64,000 bases of DNA from Lysinibacillus pakistanensis (GCA_001312325.1 BBDJ01000021.1:1-64000), one strand, 5' to 3'; shown: positions 32,365 through 43,383, numbered from the stretch's first letter. Made by a program: numbers and translations. Notes: generated by a model not told the origin, from the sequence alone.

Positions 32365-32417
32365 TAAAATGTTTAGAAAAAAACAATAAAAACAAACTCT
32401 AAATCAATAATGATTTA

Positions 32418-32446
32418 TTGTAAATCGATAAAAGTGGTGCTACAAT
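32418..32446 (+). promoter_or_regulatory. Predicted sigma-A promoter for the DUF2975/YozG pair
   Basis: TTGTAA, 17-base spacer, TACAAT, ending 36 bases before the TTG start at 32482. Confidence 0.5.
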
Positions 32447-32481
32447 CAAACTTACAATAAATCCGTGATGAGGTGTATTTG

Positions 32482-32953
32482 TTGAAACGTGAAACACTCT
32501 TTTTAAAGATCGCTGTTTTTCTAATGGGATTGCCAGTTCTTTCCTTATGTATTTTAGTGGTGCCTCGAGTTGCAATAAAAGCAGCCCAGCATTTTCCAAA
32601 AACAACTTTATTCGCTGTCATTGTTGTCTATGCAACGGCAATCGCTTATTTTGTCGCCCTGTATACGACTATAAAACTTTTAAGCTATATTGATCAAAAT
32701 ATTGCTTTTTCAGAACGATCAGTCAAAGCTTTAATTACGATCAAATACTGTGCAATCATTATTAGTAGTCTATACGTGGTAGGCATGCCAATGATATACT
32801 ATGTTGCGGAAGTAGATGATGCTCCTGGACTTATTATCATTGGTATGGTCATTATTTTTGCTTCCTTTATCGTGGCAGTCTTTGCTGCTGTGCTTCAAAA
32901 GCTCTTAAAAAAATGCCATCGATATCAAATCAGAAAATGATTTAACGGTTTGA
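32482..32953 (+). CDS. DUF2975 membrane protein (frame-broken at C-terminus)
   Basis: About 157 residues with four hydrophobic segments; the pattern LKIAVFLMGLPVLSLCIL and SERSVKALITIKYCAIIIS is typical of DUF2975. TTG 32482 with AGGTG upstream; GTG 32473 is possible. Seven A at 32907-32913 (six expected) shift the frame; restored, it ends KNAIDIKSENDLTV. It forms a near-overlapping pair with the small HTH protein that follows, an arrangement common in Bacillales. Confidence 0.78.
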
Positions 32954-32963
32954 GGTGAATATT

Positions 32964-33185
32964 ATGGCGATGATCATTAATATTGATGTAATGCTTGCTA
33001 AACGGAAAATGAGCGTAACAGAACTTTCAGAAAAGGTTGGCATCACGATGGCAAATCTATCTATCTTGAAAAATGGTAAAGCAAAGGCGATTCGATTTTC
33101 AACTTTAGAGGCGATTTGTGAGGCTTTGCAATGTCAGCCGGGGGATATTTTAGAATACAGGCGGAACGAAGATAATCAGGACTAA
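32964..33185 (+). CDS. yozG: Small XRE-family HTH protein, YozG-like
   Basis: 73 residues, intact: a single helix-turn-helix (MSVTELSEKVGITMANLSI, then LKNGKAKAIRFSTLEAICEA) with the tail CQPGDILEYRR typical of YozG. ATG 32964 with GAGGTGAA upstream. Likely regulates itself and the DUF2975 gene. Confidence 0.82.
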   Translation: MAMIINIDVMLAKRKMSVTELSEKVGITMANLSILKNGKAKAIRFSTLEAICEALQCQPGDILEYRRNEDNQD

Positions 33186-33188
33186 AGA

Positions 33189-33217
33189 AGAGCTTGGTCA
33201 AAAACCAAGCTCTTTTT
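33189..33217 (+). terminator. Intrinsic terminator
   Basis: Perfect 9-bp stem AGAGCTTGG/CCAAGCTCT with a 7-base loop and TTTTT, just after the YozG-like gene. Confidence 0.9.
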
Positions 33218-33335
33218 GGTATTTGGTTCAAGTTGCTATGCATGTGGTTTTCGCCGCTGCATTAAAAAGATGGCTAGTTCCATGAGGTAAAACAATTGCA
33301 AGAGCATAGCACGTTAAGGTATGCCCTTGTAATTG

Positions 33336-34194
33336 TCAACTGGCTTCAAGTAAAGACTCAATAATCTTTTTTAATTGATGAATGGGTGAGTGCTGCTGAT
33401 TATTCTTTTTATAAATAAAGACCGTTTCAATAACTTTATTGAGCCCTTTTAAATCGTAAAAGTGAATGTTTGAATAATTATAAAGGTGAATTAATTTTGT
33501 ATTTAAAACAGCAATTGTATTGTCTATTTGTAGAAAATCGAGAATACTGCTGACGGATTTAATTTCTTTGATAGTAAAAGGAATGTTCTCATTTTTTAGC
33601 CATTCCACCATTGCCCGTGAATACATGCAGCCTTTACTTAGCACAAGCAATGTTACAGGTGTACGCCGCTGAAAATCAATCAGCTGCTTATTATTCGAAA
33701 TCACTTCAAATGTTTCTGTAGCAATCAGGTCATAGTTTAAGTCAGGATAATGTGTAATCGGATTACTTGTCAGTGCACAATCCATCTCGGAATTGTGTAC
33801 TTTTTGATTTAATGATGTACTGGATTCAACTGTGAAATCTACATCGATCTGGCTATTATTGGTCTGGAGTGCGTTCATAATGGGTGCACCATAAATTTTG
33901 ATTGTGGTATGAGAAGTGCCGAAGTGGATGGTTGTTTGAGCTGGTCCAATAGCTTGTAAAAAGGCCTCATACTCTTGTGCAACTAACTTTAAAAAAATGT
34001 AAATATCGCATACCTACATCAGTAATTTTTAAGCCTTGAGTTGTTCGTTTAAAAACCTCTTGTCCAATTTCTGCCTCCATTTTCTTCACTTTTGATGTTA
34101 ATGCTGATTGTGTGTAATTCGTTATTTCAGCGGATTTACTTAAATTCTGCCTCTCCAATAGCTCAATTTTTAAGGCAATTTCTTCTCTATTCAT
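33336..34194 (-). CDS. LysR-family transcriptional regulator (frame-broken)
   Basis: About 286 residues. N-terminal winged helix: NYTQSALTSKVKKMEAEIGQ, then FKRTTQGLKITDVG. The effector domain follows (MDCALTSNPITHYPDLNYDL; TPVTLLVLSKGCMYSRAMVE). ATG 34194 begins MNREEIALKIELLERQN. Broken at seven A 33991-33997 on the + strand. It is divergent from the MFS gene with a 140-base gap, the usual LysR-target arrangement. Confidence 0.83.
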
Positions 34195-34336
34195 ATCTAT
34201 TGTCACACACCTATTAAATATTTTGATAGACCCTATCATTTTCCTCCATTTTACGCACATGAGTGACGAGCGTAAACTCTAGGTAAATAAAATTATACTG
34301 CACAAATAAAGTAGTGTAATGCTTTTGGAGGGTTTT

Positions 34337-35524
34337 ATGCATACATATTTTAAATGGGTTATCTTACTAGTGGCTACGCTTTCACAAACAGCGGCAACGT
34401 TTGTCACATATGGAATGGGGCCAATTGCCACGTTTTATCAAATTGAATGGCATTTATCATCTTTCGAAACAGGCTGATTGTTTCAGCCGTCAATATAGGT
34501 CCAATTTTCTCGATGCTCATTTTTGGCTACTTGATGGATAAAAAAAGGAGAAAAGCAAATTATTGGTTGGGGCTCCATATTATTAGGGCTGTCAGCATTA
34601 CTACTTGTCTCCGTCAACAATTATACGACATTACTTCTTGTATTAGTAGTTGTCGGAATCTGGTATGGTAGTGCACAAACTGGGGGAGTACAGCCATTGT
34701 GAAATGGTTTCCAGACAAGCATAGAGGGCTAGCAATTGGCATTCGTCAAACAGGCATCCCAATTGGTGGTGCCCTAGCATCGACTGTTCTAACGTATATG
34801 TACAATCATTTTTATCTATCCTCGGTTCACCTTATGCAAGGTATTGTAGCAATAGCTGGTGGTCTACTATTTTTACTGATATATCAAGAACCTAAAAATC
34901 ATATAGAGGTAGCAGGCCCAACTTTTACATTTAGTGATAAGATCAAGGCCATAAAAAAATAATAAAGACCTATATCCTATTTATATAGTAGGAATTGTAA
35001 TGATGACCTTACAAATGATTCTTATCGCCCACTTCATGGGATACTTACATGAGGAAGGGGATTATTCATTAACAGAGGCAGGTTTTTATTTAAGCCTTGT
35101 TTTGCTTGGTGGGATGATAGGGAGAGTAGGTCTTGCGTGGATCAGTGACCAATTTGCACAAAAGCGTGAACAATTATTAATCTTAGTGATGTTAAGTACG
35201 GTAATATTTGCTATAAGTTTACCACTCATTCTACATTTCAAAAACTTGATGATTATTTATTGCTTTTTATTCGGGTTTATAGCACTTGGTTGGTATTCTT
35301 TGTTCATCACATGTGTAACAGAAAAATCCAATCCACATTATGTTGGCTTAACTGTGAGTGCAGCTTTAACCATCAATCAACTATTTATTGTGATTGCACC
35401 ATCCTTATACGGCTTCATGGTCACTATTTTGTCAAGTCATCAGCTAGCAATGGACAGTATAGCAGGAATCGTTGCACTCGGTGCATTGAATTTATATAGG
35501 TCTACCAATAAAACTTGTGATTAA
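34337..35524 (+). CDS. MFS transporter (four frame breaks)
   Basis: About 395 residues, twelve predicted membrane segments. NIGPIFSMLIFGYLMDKKG is the loop 2-3 signature and RGLAIGIRQTGIPIGGAL is typical of CynX/NarK-type MFS members; the second half repeats it (GGMIGRVGLAWISDQF). TTGGAGGG precedes ATG 34337. Breaks: a missing C near 34477, seven A 34540-34546, a missing G near 34682, seven A 34952-34958. Probably exports or imports a small anion or drug under the divergent LysR regulator. Confidence 0.8.
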
Positions 35525-35627
35525 TTGGGAATTGATATAAACAGAGATAACGTCTTCGTTGTTATCCATTCGATTAATGGGATAAAATGGTGTAAAGAGG
35601 AATGAGTTGTAAATGGAGGCGTCATGA

Positions 35628-35998
35628 ATGAAAGAAAATAGTTCGATTTGGATTGATGCAGGTATTGATAAAATTTGGCAAGCTATAACGGATGAACAAC
35701 AGTTGTCACAATGGTATGCTCCAGGCTCTACATGGAAGATTCCATCATTGGTGGCCGGTGAAAAAATAATCTTTACATTAATGCCAAATGCTCATAATGG
35801 ACTAACTGAAAAATTACCGATAATATTGACGATCAAAAATGTCATACAGAATCAGGAATTTTCGTTTTTCTTAGATATAGAAGAAACCTTGATTGCCATT
35901 TTATTAGAGGAGGCACAAAAGGGACTACTGTTGCGATAAATATGAGTGGCTATGAGGCATCACTCGCTAACTTAAAAGCCTTAGTGGAAGGAAATTAA
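35628..35998 (+). CDS. SRPBCC/START-like (AHSA1) protein (frame-broken)
   Basis: About 123 residues. SSIWIDAGIDKIWQAITDEQQLSQWYAPG is the standard N-terminal pattern of AHSA1-type ligand-binding proteins (quoted motif positions 4-32; key residues are the W of IW and the WYAPG turn). Broken near 35927 at GGGACTACTG, where a base is missing; the restored tail ends SLANLKALVEGN. Ligand unknown. Confidence 0.7.
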
Positions 35999-36008
35999 AT
36001 AGTAGATC

Positions 36009-36043
36009 AAGTTTCATGAATTTTATTTTTCATGAAACTTTTT
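36009..36043 (+). terminator. Intrinsic terminator overlapping an ECF promoter
   Basis: AAGTTTCATGAA pairs with TTCATGAAACTT, followed by TTT. The descending arm contains TGAAAC, the presumed -35 element of the ECF promoter for the next gene. Confidence 0.8.
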
Positions 36044-36061
36044 CGTTAGTCGAGGGTCTAA
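36033..36061 (+). promoter_or_regulatory. Candidate ECF sigma autoregulatory promoter
   Basis: TGAAACTTTTTCGTTAGT followed by GTCTAA, 45 bases before the sigma factor start. The same TGAAAC, CGTTAGT, TCTAA series occurs before the ECF gene at 38534. Confidence 0.45.
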
Positions 36062-36105
36062 CTATAAATGCTTCTCAAGAAAGTGGAGCGAGGGGGGATG
36101 GTAAA

Positions 36106-36641
36106 GTGATAAAAGAGCAAAAGGATGCTCATCTATCTCGTGCCATGACAACTTATGGCGATTATTTATTGCGCATATGTTATACATATGTGAAAAATTG
36201 GACTGTGGCGGAGGATTTAGTTCAAGATACATTTGTGAAATATTACGAAAAAAATGGAACAATTTCGAGAGGAAGCTTCTGTTAAAACCTATTTATATCG
36301 TATAGCCATTAATAATTGCCATAGTTATCTTTCAAGCTGGCGCTATAAAAAAAATTCAAGTCATTGATTTTTGGGGCAAATTCATAAGCCTTTCCAATAA
36401 TCCTGAGAAGGAAGTACTTGAAAATGAAGCGGGGGCAATGCTTGTCGCATCCATCGAGGAATTGCCAATCAAATATAAAGATGTCCTACTATTATTTCAT
36501 TTTGCTGAATTTTCATTAAAGGAAATTGCGCATCTGTTAAAGCTACCTGAAAATACCGTTAAGTCAAGACTAAGGCGAGCGCGTCAAATGGTTGGACTAA
36601 CACTTATGGAGGAGGGATTTGAATATGGATCAGATTCGTAG
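36106..36641 (+). CDS. ECF sigma-70 factor (frame-broken)
   Basis: About 178 residues. Region 2: YGDYLLRICYTYVKNW, AEDLVQDTFVKYYEK; region 4: ELPIKYKDVLLLFHFAEFS and LPENTVKSRLRRAR. GTG 36106 is preceded by GGGGGG. Broken at seven A 36248-36254 and eight A 36348-36355. The following gene starts inside its end and is probably its anti-sigma or sensor. Confidence 0.83.
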
Positions 36642-37498
36642 TGCCATGAACAATTTGTATAAGGATGCTACGTTTTCTCAGGAGCAACAGCTGAAAACCT
36701 TTCAAAAAATCAATGAAAAAAATACTAGAAAGTCGTTTATGCCTCTTATTCTTACCATCCTCATTACTGGATGTCTGTTGTTCGGTTTGAAGACAATGCT
36801 TGAACAGCATGACAATGTTATACAATCCGCATCAGCGGTAATTTATCCAGAAAAGTCTGGTGTGGTGAAAGATTATACGGCATTACAACGACCTTGGATG
36901 GTAGTTGGATTAATTTCGAGCATCGTATTATTTATCTATGCTTTATGGGCAATCAAGAAAAAAATGGTATTGGCGATTACTACTATGTATCATTATCATT
37001 ATTGCTATTTTGGGGAATATGTCTGAACGAATTGGAGATCGTGTTTACGTACAAAATGAAGCGGAAATTCAACAGGCAATACAGTGGGGTCCTTTCCAAC
37101 CCAATACCCTGACAATGCATGATACATTAACGATACCCCCTTATAGAATAGGCTATTTTTCAAGGGGACAAATAAAGGGTATTTCAATTTTCAAGCATGA
37201 TGGAAAAGGGTATGCATTAGAGTATAATATACAAAGTGAATTAGATTATATGAATATCATTTATTTTCGAGAAAGCCACTTTATTGTTATACCTTTATTG
37301 GCAAATCATCATATCGAAAAATTAGTAATAAACACTGGATCAAAGCGTATGGAGATAGCCATTGATTCGAATGGTGCGGAATTAGTGCCAGTGGAATTAG
37401 AGGCGACCGTAATTCCTTCACAGCTAATAATCGATGCTTTTGATCATGATGGTAATCAATTTTCTCCTTACAAATCTTTAGATATTTTCTCGTATTGA
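36625..37498 (+). CDS. Membrane protein, probable anti-sigma partner (frame-broken)
   Basis: About 290 residues. A short cytoplasmic N-terminus (MDQIRSAMNNLYKDATFS) is followed by three hydrophobic segments (about 33-52, 92-108, 114-132) and an extracytoplasmic C-terminal domain of about 150 residues. It overlaps the ECF sigma gene by 17 bases, which together with topology suggests an anti-sigma factor; no conserved ZAS motif is seen. Broken at seven A 36958-36964 (six expected). Confidence 0.65.
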
Positions 37499-37615
37499 AT
37501 GAGTCTTTACTACGTCTCAGGTCTTAGACGAATTTAAAGCGGAGGGTCGTTTTTATTATTTTGCATTCCTATATAATGAATTTATTGGTAAATTATATAG
37601 TGGGAGGAAATAAAA

Positions 37616-38333
37616 TTGAAAAAAAATTATTGGAATTGGTGTCATGATGGGTGCTTCGTTATTACTTTTATCGGGATGCTCCTCAGTTTTCCCAGAAAAG
37701 ACCAGAGATGAAACGCTCCTTGTGGAAAAGGATAAAGCAGAAAAGTTAGAGGTTGATATCAATCTTGGTGTAGGAGAATTAATTGTTAAAAAGGGCGCCA
37801 AGGATTGGGTTGAAGGTACCGCTCAATATAATATTAAAAAAATTGGCGCCACAGGTACATTATAATTTAAATGGTAAGACAGGTAATGTAAAAATTGAGC
37901 ATAAAGGCTCAAAGAACATTCGTCTTGGAAAAATGAAAAATACATGGGATATCGAACTAAATGAGGATATTCCAATGGATCTCTCTATTGAAACAGGTGC
38001 CTCAACAGCAGAGCTTGATTTACGAGCCTGCAGCTTGAAAATTTAGATATTGAAACGGGTGTTAGTGATTTACTTGTGGATTTAAGTGGTGATTGGAAAA
38101 AAAGCTTCGAAACGAACATTGAAACAGGCGTTGGTGCAACTACTGTCATTTTACCATCAACGGTTGGGGTAAAACTAACAACAGAAGAGGGAATAGGTTC
38201 TTCGAGCATAGAAGGCTTAATTTCAAAAGGTAAGGGTGTCTATGTCAATGAAGCCTATGAAAAAGCTGATGTTGTATTAGAGGTCAACTCTGAAATTGGT
38301 GTTGGTGATGTAACCTTTAAATTAGATAAATAA
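37616..38333 (+). CDS. Lipoprotein with DUF4097-like beta-helical repeats (frame-broken)
   Basis: About 238 residues. Lipobox LLLSGCSS after a short signal, then repeating strands (KLEVDINLGVGELIVKKG; DLSIETGASTAELDLRAL; SFETNIETGVGATTVILPS; VNSEIGVGDVTFKLDK) like the toast-rack/DUF4097 fold. TTG 37616 follows GGGAGGAA. Breaks at eight A 37619-37626, seven A 37840-37846 and a missing C near 38025. Possibly an envelope-stress component of the neighbouring ECF system. Confidence 0.75.
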
Positions 38334-38338
38334 AGATT

Positions 38339-38372
38339 AGTAGACTACTTTAGGTGCGGTAGTCTACTTTTT
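38339..38372 (+). terminator. Intrinsic terminator
   Basis: AGTAGACTAC pairs with GTAGTCTACT, followed by TTTTT, just after the lipoprotein gene. Confidence 0.87.
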
Positions 38373-38389
38373 GATTCTCGAGAAAAGAG

Positions 38390-38470
38390 AAGGAAAGATG
38401 ACCAAACTGATGGATAAAAGCATCAAAGTGAAGGATAGAAGAACCAAACTGCCAGATAGAAAAAAAGAAA
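38390..38470. repeat. 21-bp imperfect tandem repeats (GATARAAG type)
   Basis: Units starting GGATAAAAG, GGATAGAAG and AGATAGAAA follow one another at 21-base spacing, and ACCAAACTG recurs in alternate units. Between the terminator at 38372 and the ECF promoter at 38481. Confidence 0.65.
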
Positions 38471-38480
38471 TTAATGAAAG

Positions 38481-38511
38481 TGAAACCTTTTACGTTAGTG
38501 AATGACTCTAA
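38481..38511 (+). promoter_or_regulatory. Candidate ECF sigma autoregulatory promoter
   Basis: TGAAACCTTTTACGTTAGT, then GACTCTAA, 23 bases before ATG 38534. Resembles the element at 36033 although the spacing differs by two bases. Confidence 0.45.
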
Positions 38512-38533
38512 GTATTGAAAGGAGGGAAGCAGC

Positions 38534-39064
38534 ATGGAACATGATATTTCTATCGTCCAACAGGCTATTGCAGGGGATAAGGAAGCATTTGAGCAGCTAC
38601 TTATTTTAGAGGAAGAAAAGCTATTTTATACCGCGCTTTCTTATGTTGGCCAAAAGGAAGATGCTTTGGATGCAATTCAAGAGGCAGCATGTAAAGCCTA
38701 TTTAAGTGTTGGCAAATTAAAGCAACCGGAATTTTTCTCCACATGGCTTTTTCGCATTTTAATCCATGAATGCTACCGCTTACTAAAAAAGGGACAAAAA
38801 ATAATTCCTTATGAAGAACGAAAATTATTAAATCGTTTACAGCAAGAAGAAAATGTCATGGTGAATCCAATCGACCTATCAGAAGCCATAAAGCAATTAA
38901 ACCATTCTCAGCAAATGGCCATTATTTTATTCTATTATTACGATTTGCCGATGAAAGATATTTCAGAGGTAATGGAAAAGCCTGTTAGCACCATTAAAAC
39001 GTATCTACATCGTGGAAAAAAAACAATTGAAGCGAGAATTAGAAAGGAGTGTAATGTTCAATGA
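38534..39064 (+). CDS. ECF sigma-70 factor
   Basis: 176 residues, intact. Region 2 (LFYTALSYVGQKEDALDAIQ, FFSTWLFRILIHECYRL) and region 4 (MKDISEVMEKPVSTIKTYLH). GGAGGGA before ATG 38534. Overlaps the DUF4179 protein by four bases (ATGA), the standard sigma/anti-sigma pair in Bacillales. Confidence 0.9.
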   Translation: MEHDISIVQQAIAGDKEAFEQLLILEEEKLFYTALSYVGQKEDALDAIQEAACKAYLSVGKLKQPEFFSTWLFRILIHECYRLLKKGQKIIPYEERKLLNRLQQEENVMVNPIDLSEAIKQLNHSQQMAIILFYYYDLPMKDISEVMEKPVSTIKTYLHRGKKTIEARIRKECNVQ

Positions 39065-40143
39065 AAAAGTCATTTGATGGGGCTGAATTCCCTAGAGAAG
39101 AGGTACGAGCAGCGATTGCAAAGGGTATACAACAAGCAGAGGAGCAAGCAAATATGAGGCAAACACCTTTACAAATGAAAAGAAAAAGTAAACGTAAACC
39201 ATTATTATATGTTGCAAGTGTCGCAGCCGCGTTTAGTATTATGGTAGGGTCCGCCGCATATGTATCACCAACTTTCGCAAGTACATTATCGCAGCTACCA
39301 ATCGTCGGGTCGGTATTCAGTAACTATGACTTTCTCGGGCTAAAACAAGTTAGTGAACAAGGTTTAACAAGCATTATTGGAGAAAAGCATACAATCAATG
39401 GTATATCTGTAACGATAGACGAAGTCCTTTATGACGAATCTAATATTACGGTTGGATATACAATTGATTCTGAAAAGGAATTAAGTATTGAATACTTCGG
39501 GGCAGGACTGAAATTTACTATTAATGGTGCAAACCCTGTAGCGAATTCTGCAAGCTTTGGTAAAAAAAGTTATAGGTCCAACAGTTCAAACAGTTATTGC
39601 AAGATTTGATGTAAAGGACCAAATGCCGGATTCCTTTAAAATGGGCTTAATGTTAGAAGGTAAAGAAGGAGAGAAATGGGAATTTACCGTTCCTGTTAAA
39701 AAGATTACGAATACTATTTATGTTCCAGTTAATTATCAGCAACAAGCAGAAGGCATTCAACTCGATGTGTCTAAAATTTCATTAAGCCCGTCAGGTATAG
39801 CACTTGACTATAAAGCTACTGAAAAGGGTACAATTGATAATCCACAAGTAGGTGCATCATTTATAGAGTTCCGTATTACTGATCAGAATGGCAAGGAGAT
39901 TACATCACATTTAGGTGGGGAGAAGGTCATTTCGATAATGATGTATGGAATTTTAGCAGCATTAAATCCTTTGACCCGATTTCACACGATGTTCAACAAT
40001 TAACGATTACCCCTTATTTAGCACTTCCGTCAGGCGGAGGTGGTGTACAAGGTGTGGAAACAAAAATACCCTTTGATAGGTCAGCACTAAAAGAAGTGAA
40101 CTTCCAATCATTCACAGTAGATGTACCTAAGCAAACTAAATAA
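39061..40143 (+). CDS. DUF4179 transmembrane anti-sigma-like protein (frame-broken)
   Basis: About 360 residues. Cytoplasmic N-terminal 45 residues that would bind sigma, one membrane helix (LLYVASVAAAFSIMVGSAAY), the DUF4179 domain (STLSQLPIVGSVFSNYDFLG) and a second extracytoplasmic beta domain. Broken at seven A 39562-39568 and near 39930, where GAGAAGG lacks an A. Presumed membrane-bound regulator of the overlapping ECF sigma. Confidence 0.83.
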
Positions 40144-40149
40144 ACAGTC

Positions 40150-40187
40150 AAGCGTCAAATACAACCTTTTGTATTTGGCGCTTATTT
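40150..40187 (+). terminator. Intrinsic terminator
   Basis: AAGCGTCAAATACAA pairs with TTGTATTTGGCGCTT, followed by ATTTT. Confidence 0.85.
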
Positions 40188-40232
40188 TGTGATAGCTTAA
40201 AGAGAGCAATAGTAATGAAGGAGCGAATATTA

Positions 40233-40756
40233 TTGAAGATTTATACATACAAACAACCAGCGGCGATTGAATCAACTGAGTCAGTAGCAATATTAAATGA
40301 AGCGGGTGAAGTATCGTCTACTGTTCAACGTGTTTATTCCAATGGATTGAAAAAAGCATTTGATCGTACAATGGATTACCGCTATTTTGTGCGGTTTGAT
40401 GTCAATGATGTGGTTGGTAAGCCTCTTTTTACATGTAAAAGGTGTCCCGTCGTGGGCGGGTGCATTTTCAAGGGAAGGATTGCGTCACAGGCAAAGAATA
40501 TATGATTGCCTATGAAGGCTGGCAAATTATGATTCCTGATTTAATCATTACAGATGGCTCCCAAAAGATTAAGCTCAACAAAGAAATGGAAGACTGGTCT
40601 GTATTTTCTCTTGAAGATCAACCGATTGCACGCTGGCAGGCAATTTTTCATGAAACACATTTTGATATTACACTTCATATTGAAGGCAGCAGCCCGATCC
40701 AGCATGAAGCCTTTTTTATAGCAATTGGACAGGCTGTGTTGTTTGTGGGCGCTTAG
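40233..40756 (+). CDS. Tubby-C/LURP-one-like protein (frame-broken)
   Basis: About 174 residues rich in short strands, resembling the YxjI-like tubby C-terminal fold (VYSNGLKKAFDRTMDYRYFV; IARWQAIFHETHFDITLHIE). TTG 40233 is favoured by GAAGGAGCG at the right distance; ATG 40215 overlaps that site. A missing A near 40441 (TGTAAAAGGTGTCC) breaks the frame. Function unknown. Confidence 0.6.
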
Positions 40757-40836
40757 GATGTCGATAAAACGAAAAAGTTAGGCGATAAATCTAAATAATA
40801 GGGCGATAAACTGCAAAATAAGTGTGATAAATAAAA
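40757..40836. repeat. 21-bp imperfect tandem repeats (GCGATAAA type)
   Basis: TCGATAAAA, GCGATAAAT, GCGATAAAC and GTGATAAAT occur at successive 21-base intervals between the tubby-like gene and the following terminator. Confidence 0.7.
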
Positions 40837-40871
40837 AAAGCAGGCCCTCCAAACAGTTGGGGCCGGCTTTC
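40837..40871. terminator. Bidirectional intrinsic terminator
   Basis: AAAGCAGGCCCTCCAA pairs with TTGGGGCCGGCTTT, one mismatch, T-rich on the + side and A-rich before it, between two convergent genes. Confidence 0.8.
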
Positions 40872-40874
40872 ATT

Positions 40875-43383
40875 TTATATTTCAATCATTTCATTCGCTA
40901 ATTTTCTTCGACTAATCCAGTAGCCTTGTAAAGTAAAGACAATGAGTGTTGCTCCTAAAAAGACGAGACTTGTCATACCTAAAGTAAAGAAATCATAATA
41001 CACCGTTGAGCCTCATCAATAAAGCCCAGCAATCTGGTCAACACTAGGCCAAGAATGGTACCAACTGCCAGTCCATAGAATACAAATGACAGCACTTGTG
41101 TCAAAATCAGCTTTATCAAACCATTTGGAGAAAGACCAATAAGTCGTTGAATGGCATAGTCACTACGTTTGGCATAAATGGTATGCAGCAATGTCTGTAA
41201 TACACCAAGACAAGTGGCAGCAATTAAAATCACAAAGACACCCACAAATAGACTCCAGCGTTGGTAGGTCATTTCATCATTCTGCTGAATAATAGACTCT
41301 TTATCCGTTAATTTCAAGGCTGGCCAGCGTTCTTGTAAATAGGTAAGATCAGCTAGAGCTTGTTCTGTATTATCGGCTTCTACCATAATAGTGGTCACTA
41401 CAGGTTTTTCAATCTCTATCAAAGTAGAAGACCAATCCATTACTAAATTGGCATGCTGAATCGGTGAATCAATAATACCGATAATTTGTAATTGACCTGA
41501 AGTGATATATTGCTGCAGTGTATAATCAAATTTACCTATTGTTACACTATCGCCAACAGATAGATGGTGTTGTTTAGCAAATTTCTCTGCTATTAATACT
41601 CCATTTTTATAATGACCGCTAATCTTATTAAGCTTCCCCAATTGAATATATTTTTCGAAATCAACGGTTGTATAGTTTTCTGGTATCCATTCATTTTCAA
41701 GCTGTAGTGCAATAAAAGAATTATCGCTCTTTGCAAAGGCATAGGACACGCTCGGCAATGATTCAATTTCTTTAACTAAATCAGATTTAAATGTTGGATC
41801 ATATAATTCATTATCAATTTTAATGGAAGCTTCATATTGAGAATTAATATATTGATAGGAAGTTTGTTGTACAGATTTAAATAATGAGCTGCCAAATACC
41901 AATATAACCATTAATCCAATAATACTCAGGACAATTGGCATATTTTTACGAACTTGTGGCATAAGTTGCTGACAGGCTAAGTAAGCTTCTTTGCCAAAGA
42001 TTGACCGTATTGGCTTTAATGAAATGTTTAACAAAGCTGTAAACAGGTATGGCATGATAAACAGCAATATCCCACAAAGAAGTAGTGTCGCTAGTAAAAA
42101 TAATAAGGCACTTTTACCGCTCTCTTTATCTGTGAATTTCGCATTTAAAAATAAAAATAGGGATATGATTGTAAAGCTACTTACGATAATTGTTTTCCAT
42201 TTTGTCCAGCGCAAACTTAAGGTCTCATTCTCTGTCGCAATTTGTAAAGGCAATAAACTCGCACTTTTTCTAACTTGCCACTGGGTAATGAATTGTAGAA
42301 TTAAAAAAACTAGACACGCCTATGATAAGCACAAAAACAATTGGTAAATCTGTTCGTGCACTTGGTAATTTCATTAAGTCAATCAATTGTGGTAACCAAC
42401 TTTTAATAACGAGCAAGCTGACGGTAATGCCAAGCAATACACCAAAAATGACAATGGAAGATAGCTGCAATTGTACAATAGTTCGTATTTGTTTTGTAGA
42501 GGCACCGAGTGCTCTTAATACCATTAATTGTTCTTTAATTTTATAAAATAACAGCTGGAACGTTGACAGCAAGAGGACACTTGAAATGAGTAGTATAAAA
42601 AAATGACAGCACAATCATAAAAATCATTAAAGCCTGGAAATTTTTCTTAAATTCACCATAGTCACTCATAATATCAACGCGTAAAGTTTCATCAAGCAGT
42701 TTTAATTCCATACCAACAGAGGTTGCCATGTTATTTTCTGTACTAAATAAGGCAAACATGCCAGCAGTTTGATCGTCACTAAAATCCATCCATGTTTTTA
42801 GGACATCATTTTGCAGAAGAATCATATTAGGACTATCTGTGCCTTTCAAAGCAGGAAGAATTTCTTGTATCGTAAAGTTGTCTATTTCTGCTTCAATTTC
42901 ATCTCCAATTGTTTTATTGAAAGTAATGTTTAGTGTATCTCCAACCTCTTTCTTAAAGAGACGTGCCACATTTTCAGTAATGACAATATCTTTCGGGCCA
43001 AGATTAACAGTAAAATGATAGCGGCTTTTCACTAAGTCATCATTTTCAACGCCCACCGTATAAAAACTTGTGCTTTTTTCATTTTCAACGAATGTATGAG
43101 CTAGTGACACACTTGACACTTTTGACACACCATAGATTTCTTCGAAACTTGCAATTTGGCTCTTTGTTAATAGCTTATTTTGCTCAGGATTATAGCCGAC
43201 CATCAAATCCATCTCACCAATAAGCGCTTGTATTTCTTCCTTCATTTGTGTGTTGGCATTATATATATAAACGCTCATTGTCATCACAAGACAAATAGAA
43301 ATCGTGATAATACTAATACTTGTTAATACATTTGACCAAGCTGCTCGAAATAGCTTCACAGCAATGCTACGCATCGTAAACAT
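40875..43383 (-). CDS. FtsX-type ABC permease, two FtsX domains (frame-broken)
   Basis: About 835 residues. N-terminal membrane helix (LTSISIITISICLVMTMSV), extracytoplasmic domain, FtsX domain (YKIKEQLMVLRALGASTKQI), middle helices, a second extracytoplasmic domain and a second FtsX domain (YAKRSDYAIQRLIGLSPNGL), ending RRKLANEMIEI at 40875. Breaks on the + strand at 41006 (a missing base), seven A 42301-42307 and seven A 42598-42604. It overlaps the ATPase stop (TAATG), forming an exporter-type pair regulated by the sigma factor upstream. Confidence 0.85.

Noticed and set aside
35521..35627. GATAAC/GTTATC inverted repeat as a terminator of the MFS gene
   Set aside because: Short stem without a following T tract.
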